Part shown: one piece after another, positions 24,628 to 36,191 of the stretch
Layout: each line of letters starts with the position of its first letter
Numbering within the stretch: position 1 is the first letter of the stretch
Assembly (NCBI GenBank): GCA_026120185.1
Contig: JANUWF010000002.1
Span: forward strand, 744,001 to 808,000
Length of the DNA stretch: 64,000 nt
From: Voacanga thouarsii
Lineage: Eukaryota; Streptophyta; Magnoliopsida; Gentianales; Apocynaceae
Direction of reading: 5' to 3'
Made by a program: the position numbers and the translations under genes
The notes under the pieces: model-generated
What the model was told of the DNA's origin: nothing
What the model saw: only the letters and a program-made list of their open reading frames with translations
Database searches by the model: none

Positions 24628-27600
24628 AACTGTCGCTTCAGATATTTATGTTATAGAAATTAATTTATCTACTTCTGATTCATGGGTATTGGATACCGGT
24701 TATGGATCTCACATTTATGTAAATGTGCAAGGTCTAAAAATGAGTAGAGCCTTAGCAAAAGGCGAAGTGGACCTACGAGTTGCGAATAGAACAAAAGTTG
24801 CTACAGTAGCTGTAGGAACTTTTAAATTAATTTTGTCCAGTGGACTTATTTTAGAACTGAGTGATTGTTTTTATATTCCTGCTATGAGTAGGAATATTAT
24901 TTCAGTTTCTTATTTAGATTTAGAAGGTTTTGAATTTTTTATTAGGAATAACATTTGCTCCATTAATAAAAATGACATTTATTATGGAGATGCCTCATTA
25001 TCAAATGGGCTTTATATTCTTAATCTTCATGGATCTTTGAACAAGTTTATCTATAACATTAATACTAAGATATTGAAATCCAATGATTTAAATTAGACTT
25101 ATTTCTGACATTGTCGTTTGGGTCATATAAATGAGAAACGCATTACAAGGCTTCATAATGATGGGCTTCTAAATTCGTTTGATTTAGAATCTTACAAAAT
25201 ATGTGACTCTTGTTTATTAGGCCAAATGACTACGGTACCTTTTAAGGGACAAAATGAAAGGGTAACTAATTTATTGGGCCTAATACATACTGATGTATGT
25301 GGACCAACGAATATACATGCTAGAGGAGGATTTCAATACATCATTACATTTATGGATGATTTCAGCAGATATGGCTACATATATCTGATGAAACATAAAT
25401 TTGAATTGTTCCAGAAATTCAAATAATTTCAAAATAAAGTACAAAATCAGCTTGGCAAAAGTATCAAAATACTTTGATCAGATCGAGGTGGTGAATACTT
25501 AAGTCACGAGTTTGACGAGCATCTTAAAAATTGTGGAATTATCTCCCAATTAACTCTACCAGGAACACCTCAATGAAATGGGTTATCTAAACAAAGAAAT
25601 CAGACTTTATTAGATATGGTTTGATCTATGAGTCAAACAGATCTTTCAATCTCCTTTTGGGGTTATGCCCTAGAGACTGTTGCGTTCATACTAAATCGGG
25701 TTCTATCTAAATCAGTTCAGAAAACGCCATATGGGATATGGATTGGGAGACGACCTAGTTTGTCATTTCTAAAGATTTGGGGTTGTGAAGTTTATATAAA
25801 AATTTTATTATCTAATAAACTTGCACCCAAATAAGATAAATGCATATTTGTGGGGTATCCTTAGGAAACTAAAAGATACCAATTTTATCTCCTAAAAGAA
25901 AATAGAGTAATTGTTGCACGAAATGGATTCTTTCTTGAAAAGGAATTTATTTTCAAAAGAATCAGTGGGAGTAAAATACATCTTGATGAGATTCAAGAGC
26001 CACAATTAGTATCTGAACGGAATAATGAACCTTGATTAGATGGCTCACAAGTCCAAAGTGAGCCTAGTTCTATAGAACAAGGATCTTGAAGATTTGATAG
26101 AGTTCATCAACAACCTGAGAGATATGGATTCCTCATTACTGATGATCACAATGTGGAGCTCATGGTTAATTATGAGCCCACTTCCTATCATGAAGCCATT
26201 AAGAGTTCTGACTTTGGAAAATGGCTAGAGACCATAAAGTCTGAGATACAATCCATATAGGATAACAAAGTCTGGACTTTGGTTAATCCACTTGAAGGTT
26301 CAAAAACCATTGGATGTAAATGGGTTTTCAAAAAGAAAACAGACATGGAGGGAAATGTGCATACTTACAAAGCACAACTAATAGCAAAAGGTTATTGACA
26401 AACTCATGGTATAGACTATGATGAAACATTTTCACCAATTGTAATGCTTAAATATATTAGAATTCTTCTTGCCATAGTAGCATATTATGATTATGAGATT
26501 TGCCAAATGGATGTCAAAACCGCGTTCCTTAATAGAAACTTACTTGAGGATGTGTACATGACACATACGAGGGTTTGATGATCCTTTGAATTCTAATAAA
26601 GAGTGCAAGCTTCAAAGATCTATTTACAGATTGAAGCAAGCATCTCGAAGCTAGAATCTTCGTTTCGATGAAGCAATTAAAGAATTTGACTTTATCAAAA
26701 ATGAAGATGAGCCTTGTGTCTATAAGAAAACTAGTGGGAATGTAATAATCTTTTTAGTACTTTATGTTGATGACATCTTACTCATTGGAAACGAAATCCC
26801 AACTCTACAAAGTTAAAGATATGGTTGGGAAATTGTTTCTCAATGAAAGACTTAGGTGGAGTTGTCTATATTTTAAGTGTAAGGATCTAAAGAGATAGAT
26901 CTAGAAAGCTAATTAACTTAAGTCAAAGTGCATACGTTGATAAAGTACTAAAAAGGTTCAGTATGCAAACTCTAAGAGAGGATTCTTGCCAATGTCACAT
27001 GGCATTAAGTTTAGCAAAACTCAAAGTCCTTCCATGAAGGATGAAGAAGAGCGCATAAACAAGATACCATACGCTTCCACTGTAGGATCTATCATATATG
27101 CTATGTTATGTACTCGACCTGATATCTCATATGCATTGAGCATGACAAGCAGTTTCTAGTTAAATCTTGGAGAGCCACACTAGACTGCTGTCAAAAACAT
27201 ACTAAAGTACTTAAAAAGAACTAAATATATGTTCTTAGTTTATGGAGGACAAGAAGGGAAGCTAGTTGTAAATGGTTACATTGATGCTAGTTTTTAGTCC
27301 AACATAAATGATTACAGATCGTAATCAAGTTTTCTATTTTGTTTGAATGGAGATGCTATAAGCCGGAAAAGTTCAAAGCAATACACCGCAGCCGATTCTA
27401 CTACGAAAGCTGAGTATGTAGCTGCCTCAGCTACAACTAAAGCAGCAATTTAGATCAAAAAGTTCATTACAGAACTAGATGTAATTCCTAGTATTGTGAA
27501 CCGAGTAAATCTTTATTATGACAACAATGGAGCCATTGCACAAGCAACGAAACCAAGATCACATCAGCGATCCAAACATATACTTAGACATTTTCTTCTC

Positions 27601-27753
27601 ATTCGAGAAATTGTTGATAAAAGAAATGTAAAAGTATGCAAGGTATCAACTGATGACAATGTTGCAAATCCACTGATAAAGTCTCTCCCATCATCTAAAC
27701 ATGATAGTTATACTAGATCAATGGGATTACGATTTATGCCAAATTGGTCATAG
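24628..27753 (+). pseudogene. pol: Copia-B pol: protease, integrase, RT, RNase H
   Basis: The protease motif WVLDTGYGSH is intact (about 24686). GAG-pre-integrase with HCRLGHINEKR follows at 25109, then integrase CDSC (about 25203), HTDVCGP (25288) and SDRGGEY (25480). The RT starts near 26190 with YEPTSYHEAIKS, contains CKWVFKKKTD (26318) and an intact YVDD site at 26763-26774. RNase H ends with YYDNNGAIAQA and HILRHF (27514-27594). At least fifteen stops or frameshifts interrupt it. Many fit Trp TGG to TAG/TGA or Gln CAA to TAA, as at 25574 where the PQxNG motif has a stop in place of Trp. Confidence 0.88.
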
Positions 27754-27754
27754 T

Positions 27755-27767
27755 GCAAGTGGGAGAT
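27755..27767 (+). other. Copia-B polypurine tract
   Basis: GCAAGTGGGAGAT directly abuts the TGTTAGG start of the 3' LTR. Confidence 0.85.
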
Positions 27768-29280
27768 TGTTAGGGATATACCCTAAAACAATTTGTACTT
27801 ATAGTATTGTCGTTATGTATTATGTAATAATATAAGGTATTTCTTTTCATGAATAGTGCATTTAGTTTTGTGGTCATCAAGTACGTGACTTGATAGTAAA
27901 CCCTATAACAGATACAATAGCTATTATTAAATTGTCCCTGATTGATTATTATTAGTAAAAAATAATAATAAATTAAGATTAGTATGTTTGTGACTTGTTG
28001 GCTATGTTTTACTGGTTATGGATATATGTAATATCAAGTCAAAACATAAATAAATGTTAGAGAACATTGTATTAGACATAACCCATTGTGGGAGTACTTC
28101 ATAGGACATGTCATAGGTACTTTTTAGCCATAATGATATTAGAAGTCTTTTGACCTAAATTCATCATAGTTTCCTACTTGATAAATTCTATATCTTGACA
28201 GTTGTCTTTAAGCAAATAATAAATTAGACCACTATTGGATATAGAATAAACCAGGGAGAGGAATATGATTGATAGTAAAGGAATTTGTCCCTCTTAATTT
28301 TAGGAGAGATGTCCATGGGCACTTTGATAAGTTAGACTGTTAAAATGTATGGTCGTGCTCAAATATATCAATTTAATATATTGATATCATTTGTTTGAAT
28401 AGTCTACTATAATATCAAGAAATAATTGATTAAGTTTAATAAGGATGACATGTTCCGTGCCTTATGCTTAATTTGAATATCGTGTGACAAAAGGATTGAA
28501 TATAAAGTTATTGTTTGGTTCAAAGAGATCACTTATCTTCATTTAACCTAGATAGTTATAATATTTTGCTAGAAATCGCTTATAACTTATGGGCCATTTA
28601 AATGTGATTTGGACACACTGCTAGTGTTAAATGAATCTATAGGGTCACATAGTAAGCGAACACGTTAGATTATTTTTCTGGTAACTAGTTCGTTGCATCT
28701 GAAAATATGTCTAGGTTAATCGAACCTAGAAAAATAACCAAATACAATGAATCTAGAAATATGTCCACATTTGATGTATCTGGAGGATGTCCAGATTATA
28801 AGAATCTGACTTGAAAAATTAATTAGTTAAATTACCGAGATAATGGTGAAATCTTATCATATCAGTTTTAATTTAATTTGAACTTAAAATAAGATATGAT
28901 AAGATATTATAAGAGTTGGACTCCAAGAAGTTCGTGTATTTTTTAAATGAAAACCCTAGCCATCTTCTTGTTACAGACTTCTCATAAAAACATTCTTGCC
29001 TCCATAACCAGAAAAATTAAGCCTCTCAAAACCTTAGGCGCTAGTGCTCCTGGGTAACGAGCTGGTTTCGTTATGTGTATCTAATAGAGGACGTTCATAC
29101 ATTGCAGTGTCTGATAATTGTTTGAAGTTCACGTACACCTGGAAATCTAAAAGTAGAGGTCTTGCTTACGGCGATACAAAGGTAATTTTGTAACCCCTAT
29201 ATCAATCTTAATTGTTTGGCTTGGGCCTCAGAAGGGATTCGTGGATGTTTTCTGCGTTTAGGAGTCCATGAATTCTAACA
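27768..29280 (+). repeat. Copia-B 3' LTR
   Basis: Begins TGTTAGGGATATACCC, ends GAATTCTAACA, followed by the TSD CATTC. About 1513 bases. Confidence 0.92.
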
Positions 29281-30653
29281 CATTCAAAGATCTCATCTTT
29301 AACCAATATACAATAGATCTAGGTCATCATAGCAATATTTAACCATATTTAACGCCAGATATGCCTAGTTCAACGTATTGCACCATATCAAACTCATCAA
29401 TCTAATCTAATCATGCTTTCACCTAGGCTCCATGCATGATAATACCACCATAGAAGCAACCTTATTTAAAGCAAAAGATATGGAAACTAAAAATACCTCT
29501 TGACGAGATACACTAAGACCAAAGGTGGCGCCTTTGGTGATTGGTTGGGTTCACTTGAGAAGAAAAGTTAATTGGTTCCCCTTGGTTTCCTTGATTCGAA
29601 GGTCACAAGTGATAGGGGTAAATCAGTCTCTTTTGGTTTGAAATTTAGGAGAAAAGAAGAAGAAGAATTGAATAAAAATTGAAGGAAGTTGAAAGGTTGC
29701 TTACGTTGAGTCTAGCTTTCGATTTTGGAGATGTTTGGAGTAGTGATGGACAAATTTCTTGGAGATGGTGGCGGCTGGAATTTTCAAGATTTAGGGAGTG
29801 TTTAGGGTTTGGTTGAAGGCTGGTTTGATGAAGAAAATAGATAAGGTTTAGGTGCTTTAGTGTTTGGGAGAAGTTCACCTTGTTTTGAACTCTTGCTCAC
29901 AACAAGGAAAAATGATAACTTTTGGTTCTTCTTGTTGTGACCAAAATTGAGCAAGATTTAGGAGGTTCTTGTGGCTGGTTTTTGGTTGCCAATATGACAG
30001 AAATAATGAGGGAAAAGAAGAAAGAAAACGGTTTCTTTTTCGGTTCTTGTATTGGCGAAAAGAAGAGAAGAAAAATGATGGCTTTTGTGTTGTTGTTTTT
30101 GGCTAAAACAAGAGAGAGTTTGGGAGCACCAAAGCTGGAAATTTTCTTGTGGTTGTGTGTGTATGAAGGTGGCCGAAACTAGGGTGAAAGAAGAGGAGAA
30201 AATCTGGTTGTTTATTTAGCTTAAAGAATTTTAATTGGTTAAAATTACTTAGGGTAGAATTCTCCTATATTTTAGAGAGTTTGAGTAGAACTAAAATATT
30301 CATCAAGTGGCGGCTAGGGCTTCTATTTTTCCAGAAATTTTAAGCAAAGAAAATATGTTACTAATTCAAGAAATAATTTAGTTAATACCCTAATTTATTT
30401 TAGACAAAAATAATTAATTAAAAGATAATCATACTTAGAGATAAAGTCTAGTTTTTATGTGATAAAGCTGAATTTTTCTTTCTTCTTAATTCCTAATTTT
30501 AAAAAATAACCTAATTCCATGAAATATTTATTTCAATTAAAATTTTGACACTATCTCTTTATTTCCAATTAAAACTCTTTAGAAAGAATTAATCTGGAGA
30601 GACTTTTCTTCTATTAAAAATAATAGCTAAAATATAGCTTTCAAGATAAAAGC

Positions 30654-30656
<3 letters not shown>

Positions 30657-30711
<55 letters not shown>
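30657..30711. repeat. (TA)n microsatellite
   Basis: About 27 uninterrupted TA units inside the L2 LTR. Confidence 0.97.
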
Positions 30712-30713
<2 letters not shown>

Positions 30714-30985
30714 CTTAATAAATCCTTTGGATAATAACTTTAGAAAATTCCAGATGTTGAAATATTTTAAATTCCTAAAGATTAGAATAAAATACTAATT
30801 GGAAAATAATAGGAATTTAATTTACTTTAATTCTCTTTAGCAAAAACCCAAAATAATCATATTCTTTTATTTTAGGAAATGGGAAATTAAGGTGGCGGCA
30901 ACCCTAGTGCATTCGGCCAAGAGGAGAAAAAATAGGAAAAAAAGAGTTTAATTGGAAATAAGAATGAAAGGTTTGCAAGAGTTGG

Positions 30986-31038
30986 GATTTGAACTCAAGT
31001 CACCAAAGAATACACATCAAGCTCTAACTATTATTCCA
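30986..31038 (-). promoter_or_regulatory. tRNA-like A box and B box in L2 LTR (minus)
   Basis: On the minus strand the A box reads TGGAATAATAG (31038 down to 31028, one mismatch to TRGYNNARNNG). The B box core reads GTTCAAATC (30994 down to 30986), a perfect GWTCRANNC. Box starts are 44 bases apart. Confidence 0.5.
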
Positions 31039-31324
31039 CAATAATTCTTGTATAAATATTCTTCAAATAAATTCTCATAAATCCAATTCAACTCACTCCA
31101 TTATTCTTTCATTAATTTCTACTCCATAAAATGAAAACTCTACCACCTCATATAACACAACTATTTCCAAATAACTAACTCCATGAAATATCAAACACAT
31201 AAATCAAATTTGCTTCATAAAAAATAAAAAATAAAAAGCTCAAGTTTATCCAATACAATATAAAATGTTATGCTATGCATGACTTTCCCCATGAACTAAT
31301 GGTGGTTTGAGTCGAGGTATTATA

Positions 31325-32031
31325 ATTGGTCTGGTCTGAATTAGGAAAAAAGGCTTGAGAAAATATTTTGGTCCCTTTTAGGTTAATTAATTAATTGCAT
31401 GTTGGGTTTTGATTAATCCTATCTAGTTAATTAATTTTTGGTTAGCGCAATGAGTTGGACCGAAGGTCCATGTTTTAATCCTAGTCTGGTGGGATTAAAT
31501 GGGTATGGGTCTTCGGATGGTTAGTTTTTAGGTTTTGAATTTCCGAAAAAGATAGCATCAGATATCTTTTGAATAGCATGAGACTGTGGTGCTATCAGGG
31601 ATTCATATACCTAAAGCAAACTCTTGACGGTGAAGAACAACTCTCTAAAAAAATACTCTTGCCATCCTAGCACTCTGTGTCTCTCTCTCAGTTCTGTTCG
31701 CTAATAGAAGAAGAAGAGATGGTCTTTGTTTGATGATTGCTTGTAGAAATTGATCAAAAAAGCAAAAGACTACATTCCTTATACTTTTAGTTTTCATCGA
31801 CTAGTCAGGTAGTGGCCATATTCTGGATGATCAGAGCCCTGGCATGAATGAGACGTAGCAGGAGAATCGCAAGACTTGAACCAGAGACTTCAATGCAACC
31901 AATAGTTCAAGAAGAGAACACTCCTGTTTAGTCTAAGCAAGTGACAAATAAAAAACGTAGAGGTATAGCTTCCACAATCATATTTTTTGAGTGCCTTTTT
32001 TTTTTTTTTTTTTTGCTACGATCCACTTGCA
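31325..32031 (+). repeat. Copia-A 3' LTR, right part
   Basis: Continues the LTR after the L2 insertion, matching 1512-2241 of the 5' LTR, including the poly-T tract, and ends CCACTTGCA. The sequence to its right is a gypsy gag relic. Confidence 0.85.
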
Positions 32032-32745
32032 CCTATGTTGTGATAGATTCGGTTGGTAAAGATTTTAGCCATGATTTTGTGCGATCCCTCAAAAAAAATG
32101 GAAATAACCTAAGCTTTATACAATCCTCCGATGCACCATTGATCTTAAGGTATCACAAATTTCTAGAAATGCTGCTAAATGAGCATTAGGGTCCTCATCT
32201 AGCAATCCATCAAATTGAATCATTTGAAAAAATTAGGCTTAATTTCAAAACTATTAGCATCAACTTTAGGCCTCACAATACTTGAATTGGTACCCGAGAA
32301 AGTAGGTCTAGCATAATCACCAATTGTCCTCCTCTCATTGGCATTACCATTTCCTCCTTGATTAACCTCCCTAATTTGTGGTTTTCAAAAACTTTTAAAA
32401 CTCTTTGTTTTTACTCTTTACACAATCTTCTAAAAATTCTTTCTATCTTGCTATCAAAATTAGCCAATTCTTTACTACAATCCCTTCTATGCATACACAA
32501 GAATAATTTTCCTTCAAAATAAAGCAAAAACTCAACTACTAGTAATCTAAATTAAACTGTTCACATTAAATGAAATAGCAATGATGAAATAATGAACAAA
32601 AAAATCAAAGACTAAAACAAAGATTTAATACAAATATTCATTAGAAACCAATAAAGCGAAAGTGTAAAACAAAAAGGAAAAATATTGAAAAGCTAAAATA
32701 AAGATTGAATCAACAAAACTCATATGTTTTTAGGATATTGACGCA
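32032..32745 (-). pseudogene. gag: Tat/Athila-like gypsy gag N-terminus and leader (minus)
   Basis: On the minus strand the region reads through a gag N-terminus of the plant Tat/Athila type: a segment like RRTIGDYARP, then GTNSSIVRPKVDANSFEIKP, then DEDPNAHLAAFLEICDT, and further SLGYFHFF-like and later residues with stops. These are the conserved blocks before the capsid domain in that lineage. The primer site and LTR lie upstream, as expected. The gag is cut at 32032 by the Copia-A 3' LTR. Several stops and frameshifts make it a relic. The assignment to the Tat/Athila group is from recalled motif order and from the tRNA-Asp primer site. Confidence 0.7.
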
Positions 32746-32766
32746 CGATCCCCGACAATGACACTA
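32746..32766 (-). other. tRNA-Asp-type primer-binding site (minus), decayed
   Basis: The minus strand reads TAGTGTCATTGTCGGGGA followed by TCG. The Athila/Tat-type site complementary to tRNA-Asp is TGGCGCCGTTGCCGGGGA. All five differences are G-to-A or C-to-T. Confidence 0.7.
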
Positions 32767-32767
32767 A

Positions 32768-34370
32768 AAACTTCATGGTGTTCGTGCTGGCTTGTGTTTG
32801 TGCATATGCTAGTGTGCTATAAAATTGTGTCTAAGGTTCAATCAAGTTTTAATTTAAAATATCAATTAACTCAAATGCACACACATTTGGATAAGTATAC
32901 CCATCATGTAGCATACAGTTTAATGGGTAAGTATCGAAGATTCTCGAGAAAGGACATCAACTACCTCTACTTCTAACCTTGTTTCATTGCTCAATCAGCT
33001 AAAATAAGGAAATTAGTTACTAGCTACTACTAATTATAACTACTAATGAAGAGCACAACAAAAATACACCAACCCAATTTACAAGGTAGAGTCTAAATAA
33101 TCACGAGGACAAGATACAAGCAAGAAAAGGAGATTCGACATGTAACCAAAATGAATTTCCCCAAATAATGATCATGTATCAAATATCACTTTGTTAATTG
33201 AATCCAAATTCAAGCATTGGCAAGGGTCCCCCAATATTATAAAATTCACTTTTTCTCAAGTAATGAGTTTCCTATCCTTGAATTCAACCAATAGATATCT
33301 CTATTATACAAATCAAACCCAATGAAACATATAAATCAAGGATCCCTAAATTTCAAGCCAAGAGATGCCAAATCCCTATCTCTAGGTGACCTATCAACCC
33401 CATCTATCATAAAGTTCTATTCCCTCAAATCCTTTCTCTAGTTCATTAAGGAAAAATAAATCTATTGAATCAATATAAATGGGTACCCATCTTATATATC
33501 ATTTCTCAAGTTCAACATAAGAGAATAGCCCAACCAATCAATCCAATCAATCAAATCCAAGTGATAGAATACTCAAATAGAATTTAATAAACTAAACAAT
33601 AATCTAATACACAATCAAATTAGGGTACAATCCTTTAATTACAATTAAATCCAAGCAATATTAACTTCCTCAAATTAAATATACAAAATAGATGAAAATG
33701 AAGACAAATGGACAAGTGCCCTTCTTTTACTTTTAATGAGGTGCTCCTCTTCTTCTCCAATCTTTTCTTGATCTCTTCTCCTAACTCTTGTTAATGTTTT
33801 CAAAGGGTTCTCTCAGTTATATTTCATGTGACTCTCTTGCAAAATGACCTAAATAGAGAGTATTTATAGGTTCTTCTTCAAAAAGCCCTAAAAATTACAA
33901 AACATAGGTTAATCTACAATGTTACATGGCACCGTGGAAAGTGTTCTACACGTTGCCATGCAAGTTTTCCTTTATCTGATTCGGTTTCAAACAATGTCAT
34001 GACAATTGAATTGTTTGTGTACTGGAATCATGCATAGTGACATCACAGTTGAGGTGCACGGCACCGTTAACTCCGAGAATGTTTGCTATTTCTAAAGTCC
34101 TAATGATGCATGATGTCATGGATTTCCAGTATCTTGACTTCTTAAGTTCAAATGCTATATGGCGACGTGCAATGTGATTTGCACGGGACGTGTAGCTTCA
34201 GTTACTCTATTTTTCTATCTATTTCTCTGTTATTTTACTTTTAATTTCTTATCATTGTAACCTAAATCAAATAAGGAGAAAATAGAGGATAAGTAGCAAT
34301 CTATATTAAATTTTCAAGACTTTAAAGTACAAATGATATGTAAAAATGTGCACATAATAAACAATTATCA
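32768..34370 (-). repeat. LTR of the Tat/Athila-like element (minus)
   Basis: On the minus strand the LTR begins TGATAATTGTTTATTATG at 34370 and ends just before the primer site; the exact inner end is uncertain by a few bases. A TATA-like CCTATAAATACTC lies on the minus strand at about 33870. The 3' LTR is not in the window. No TSD can be read. Confidence 0.6.
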
Positions 34371-34375
34371 ACCAT

Positions 34376-34930
34376 ACCTTGGAAGTTTCGTAGCATACAA
34401 TCTTCTTTGGAGCAAACCATAGGGGCTACCTGTTCGAATGCCTTCTACAGGTTGCAGACGGCAAACTGTGTCCGAAACTAAGGAGTGCTAGAGCCTAGGG
34501 TTAAAGAGGTTATTTGTTTTTGGAGAGTTTCTGTGAGAAGAAAAAAGAGGCCGACTCATATAAGAACAACACCTAGGCTATATAACTAAGCCATCAGAGT
34601 CTATTCTTATTTTCCTCTTGATAGCAACATAAGAGAATAATTATAAGTCTGCCTTGTTAAGACTCTCCATTTGAAACCAAATTTCAAATGTAGATAGAGT
34701 CAACTTCTTAGATAATCTGGTAATTTTTTGATAAATCTACTAATCCAAATACATTGAACCTCGACATAATTCTAGATATAATGAATCTGGATATATTTCT
34801 AGATTTAATGAATTTAGACACATTTTCATTTACATCAAATTTGGTCACTTAAAAATAACCTAAATTGTTCTCTTAATGTGCGACTCTATAGGTTCATTTA
34901 ACATGGGTTGTGGTGCAAGCACGAAAGCAC
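34376..34930 (-). repeat. fragment of a Copia-B-like LTR (minus)
   Basis: On the minus strand the region shares blocks with the Copia-B LTR, notably GTTAAATGAACCTATAG followed by a GTCRCAYATTAAG-like stretch, a GGTTATTTTT block, and repeated TCTAGAAATAT/TCCAGATT motifs. It lacks clear ends, so it is a truncated fragment or a related subfamily. Confidence 0.55.
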
Positions 34931-35480
34931 CTATTGAGATTTGTTGCTCAAACTCAAGAACCCAATTCAAGGATTGGAACCCTAGGTAATATAAAACACC
35001 TAAAACCCAAAATCTAATGAACAGGTAATTTTTGCGTAGATCGGGTTCACTTGGACCGAATATATTAAGGAGTTGTACCTCGTGTAACCAAGTCCACGTT
35101 AGAAATTCTGCTAATGAACTAAGCCAACTAAATCAACCTCCAAGCACCCCTAACCCAAGAAGGATAAAGAACAAATGCGATGAGAAAATTTAAACACGAA
35201 TTAATCTCCTAAAAGAATTTAGATTAGCTAGAAATCTAAGACCTACTTTAGCAACAATAATGATCTGTCCAAGAAAGATTAGATACTAGATTCTTAGATT
35301 GGAATACAAATTATATAATACATACTAATATTTTATTAGTGAAATTGTCATATTTTTAAGAGAGCAACAAAGTTAAAATATATAACTAAAAATTGGAATA
35401 TTTTGTCCCCACTACCCAACCCCGCACCCCCTCCCCCCCCCAAAAAAAACGTATGAGGTTAAATCTATATATATATGTAA
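34931..35480. other. no gene recognised
   Basis: AT-rich sequence with no conserved reading frame; a poly-C and poly-A run lies near 35424-35450. It is probably decayed repeat sequence. Confidence 0.4.
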
Positions 35481-35538
35481 AAGTCAAAGGGGAAGTCTGT
35501 AGTGTTGCCATGTTTTATTGAGACTCAAGGAGAGCTTG

Positions 35539-35547
35539 ACACGTGGC
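35539..35547 (+). promoter_or_regulatory. G-box / ABRE-like site
   Basis: ACACGTGGC contains the CACGTG core bound by plant bZIP and bHLH factors. It lies about 400 bases before the first leader exon of the SCAMP piece. Its function is inferred. Confidence 0.4.
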
Positions 35548-35995
35548 ATGCCATTTGGCTTCCCTTTCTTAGCCACATACCTTCTTCACTTTCCATCGGC
35601 AGCTTTCTCTTAACCTTTCAGAAGACAATGAATGTCTTCCCACCTTCCTTCATGGCCTTCAATTTTGTCTCTAAACTGTTCTTTTCCTCTTTGATTCAGT
35701 CCCCTGCTGACATATGGAAGCACTGAATGTACAAGAAGTTTTTTTTTTCAAAAGAAATTTGAAGGGTTTTTTGGTTATCTGAATGAATTCAGATACATAC
35801 GAATCAAGAGTTTTCTTAAATCTCTTGATTTCTACTCTAAAGTCTCTTTAGTTCCCACTTATCAACTTCTTGAGAATTTCAAAAGGATTGTTTAGTGTTT
35901 AACTATTGTTATCAATACCTATATAGCACTATTATAAGAAGCATCTGATTCTATAGATTGTTGTCAATCTTCACCTGAAGGGGATTCTCTCCTGA

Positions 35996-36098
35996 GTAAG
36001 TGAAGAAAGCGAAATCTTTGAACACTAGGTTCCCCAGATCTACAACATATTCGTCTACTTTTCTCTTTTAATTATTGGAAATAATATTTTCTTGATAG
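35996..36098 (+). other. 5'-UTR intron of the SCAMP 5' end
   Basis: The donor GTAAGT at 35996 fits the plant consensus fully and the acceptor TTGATAG ends at 36098, giving a 103-base intron, 36 bases before the ATG. Predicted, not proven. Confidence 0.5.
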
Positions 36099-36134
36099 GC
36101 ATTCAAGAATCTTTTTGAGTCTGTCTCAATTCTC

Positions 36135-36191
36135 ATGGCTAGCCATTATGACTCCAATCCTTTCGAGGAAGAAGAAGTGAACCCATATTCG
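36135..36191 (+). pseudogene. SCAMP (secretory carrier membrane protein) exon 1, orphan
   Basis: SCAMPs are four-span membrane proteins of the plasma membrane, trans-Golgi and endosomes that act in vesicle traffic. This exon encodes MASHYDSNPFEEEEVNPYS, the plant SCAMP N-terminus with its conserved NPF motif, used elsewhere to bind EH-domain endocytic proteins, followed by the acidic EEEEVNP stretch. A GT donor (TCG/GTACGC) follows at once. A 5'-UTR intron and leader precede it. The rest of the roughly 290-residue protein (coiled coil and four membrane helices) was not found before the next gene piece at 37252, so this is a 5' fragment. The alternative, a very long first intron ending outside the window, would need the gene to span a second complete gene start. 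Confidence 0.65.

Larger units (their letters stand above)
20988..29280 (+). mobile_element. Copia-B: full-length Ty1/copia retrotransposon, decayed
   Basis: It has two LTRs (20988-22480 and 27768-29280), an initiator-Met-type primer site, leader, gag, pol in copia order and a polypurine tract, 8293 bases in all. CATTC at 20983-20987 and 29281-29285 is a perfect 5-base TSD. It inserted into the L2 LTR, which had itself inserted into the Copia-A 3' LTR, so it is the youngest of the three. By eye the two LTRs differ at roughly one base in ten over their first 250 bases, so it is not recent. Stops and frameshifts make it non-autonomous. Confidence 0.92.
19509..31324 (-). mobile_element. family L2 solo LTR (minus), holding Copia-B
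   Basis: The ends are TGTAACACC at 19509 and GGTATTATA at 31324 (minus strand start TATAATACC, matching TGTAATACC of the copy at 48810 with one change). ATTGG on both sides (19504-19508, 31325-31329) is a perfect 5-base TSD. Without Copia-B it is about 3.5 kb and lacks gag or pol. It carries the tRNA-like boxes near 30986-31038, a long TA microsatellite, and the conserved family-L end module at 19509-20360. Confidence 0.85.
466..32031 (+). mobile_element. Copia-A: old, nested-into Ty1/copia retrotransposon
   Basis: This is a Ty1/copia element with a 5'-truncated left LTR, an initiator-Met primer site, gag, protease, integrase, RT and RNase H remnants in copia order, a polypurine tract and a right LTR. 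It is split by three insertions: inverted family-L LTRs at 7026-15695, a related solo LTR at 16101-17973, and a family-L LTR at 19509-31324 that itself contains Copia-B. Removing these reconnects matching host sequence on both sides. All coding segments carry stops and frameshifts, so it cannot move by itself. The left end is truncated, so no TSD can be read; the right flank starts CCTAT and lies inside a gypsy gag relic. Confidence 0.85.
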
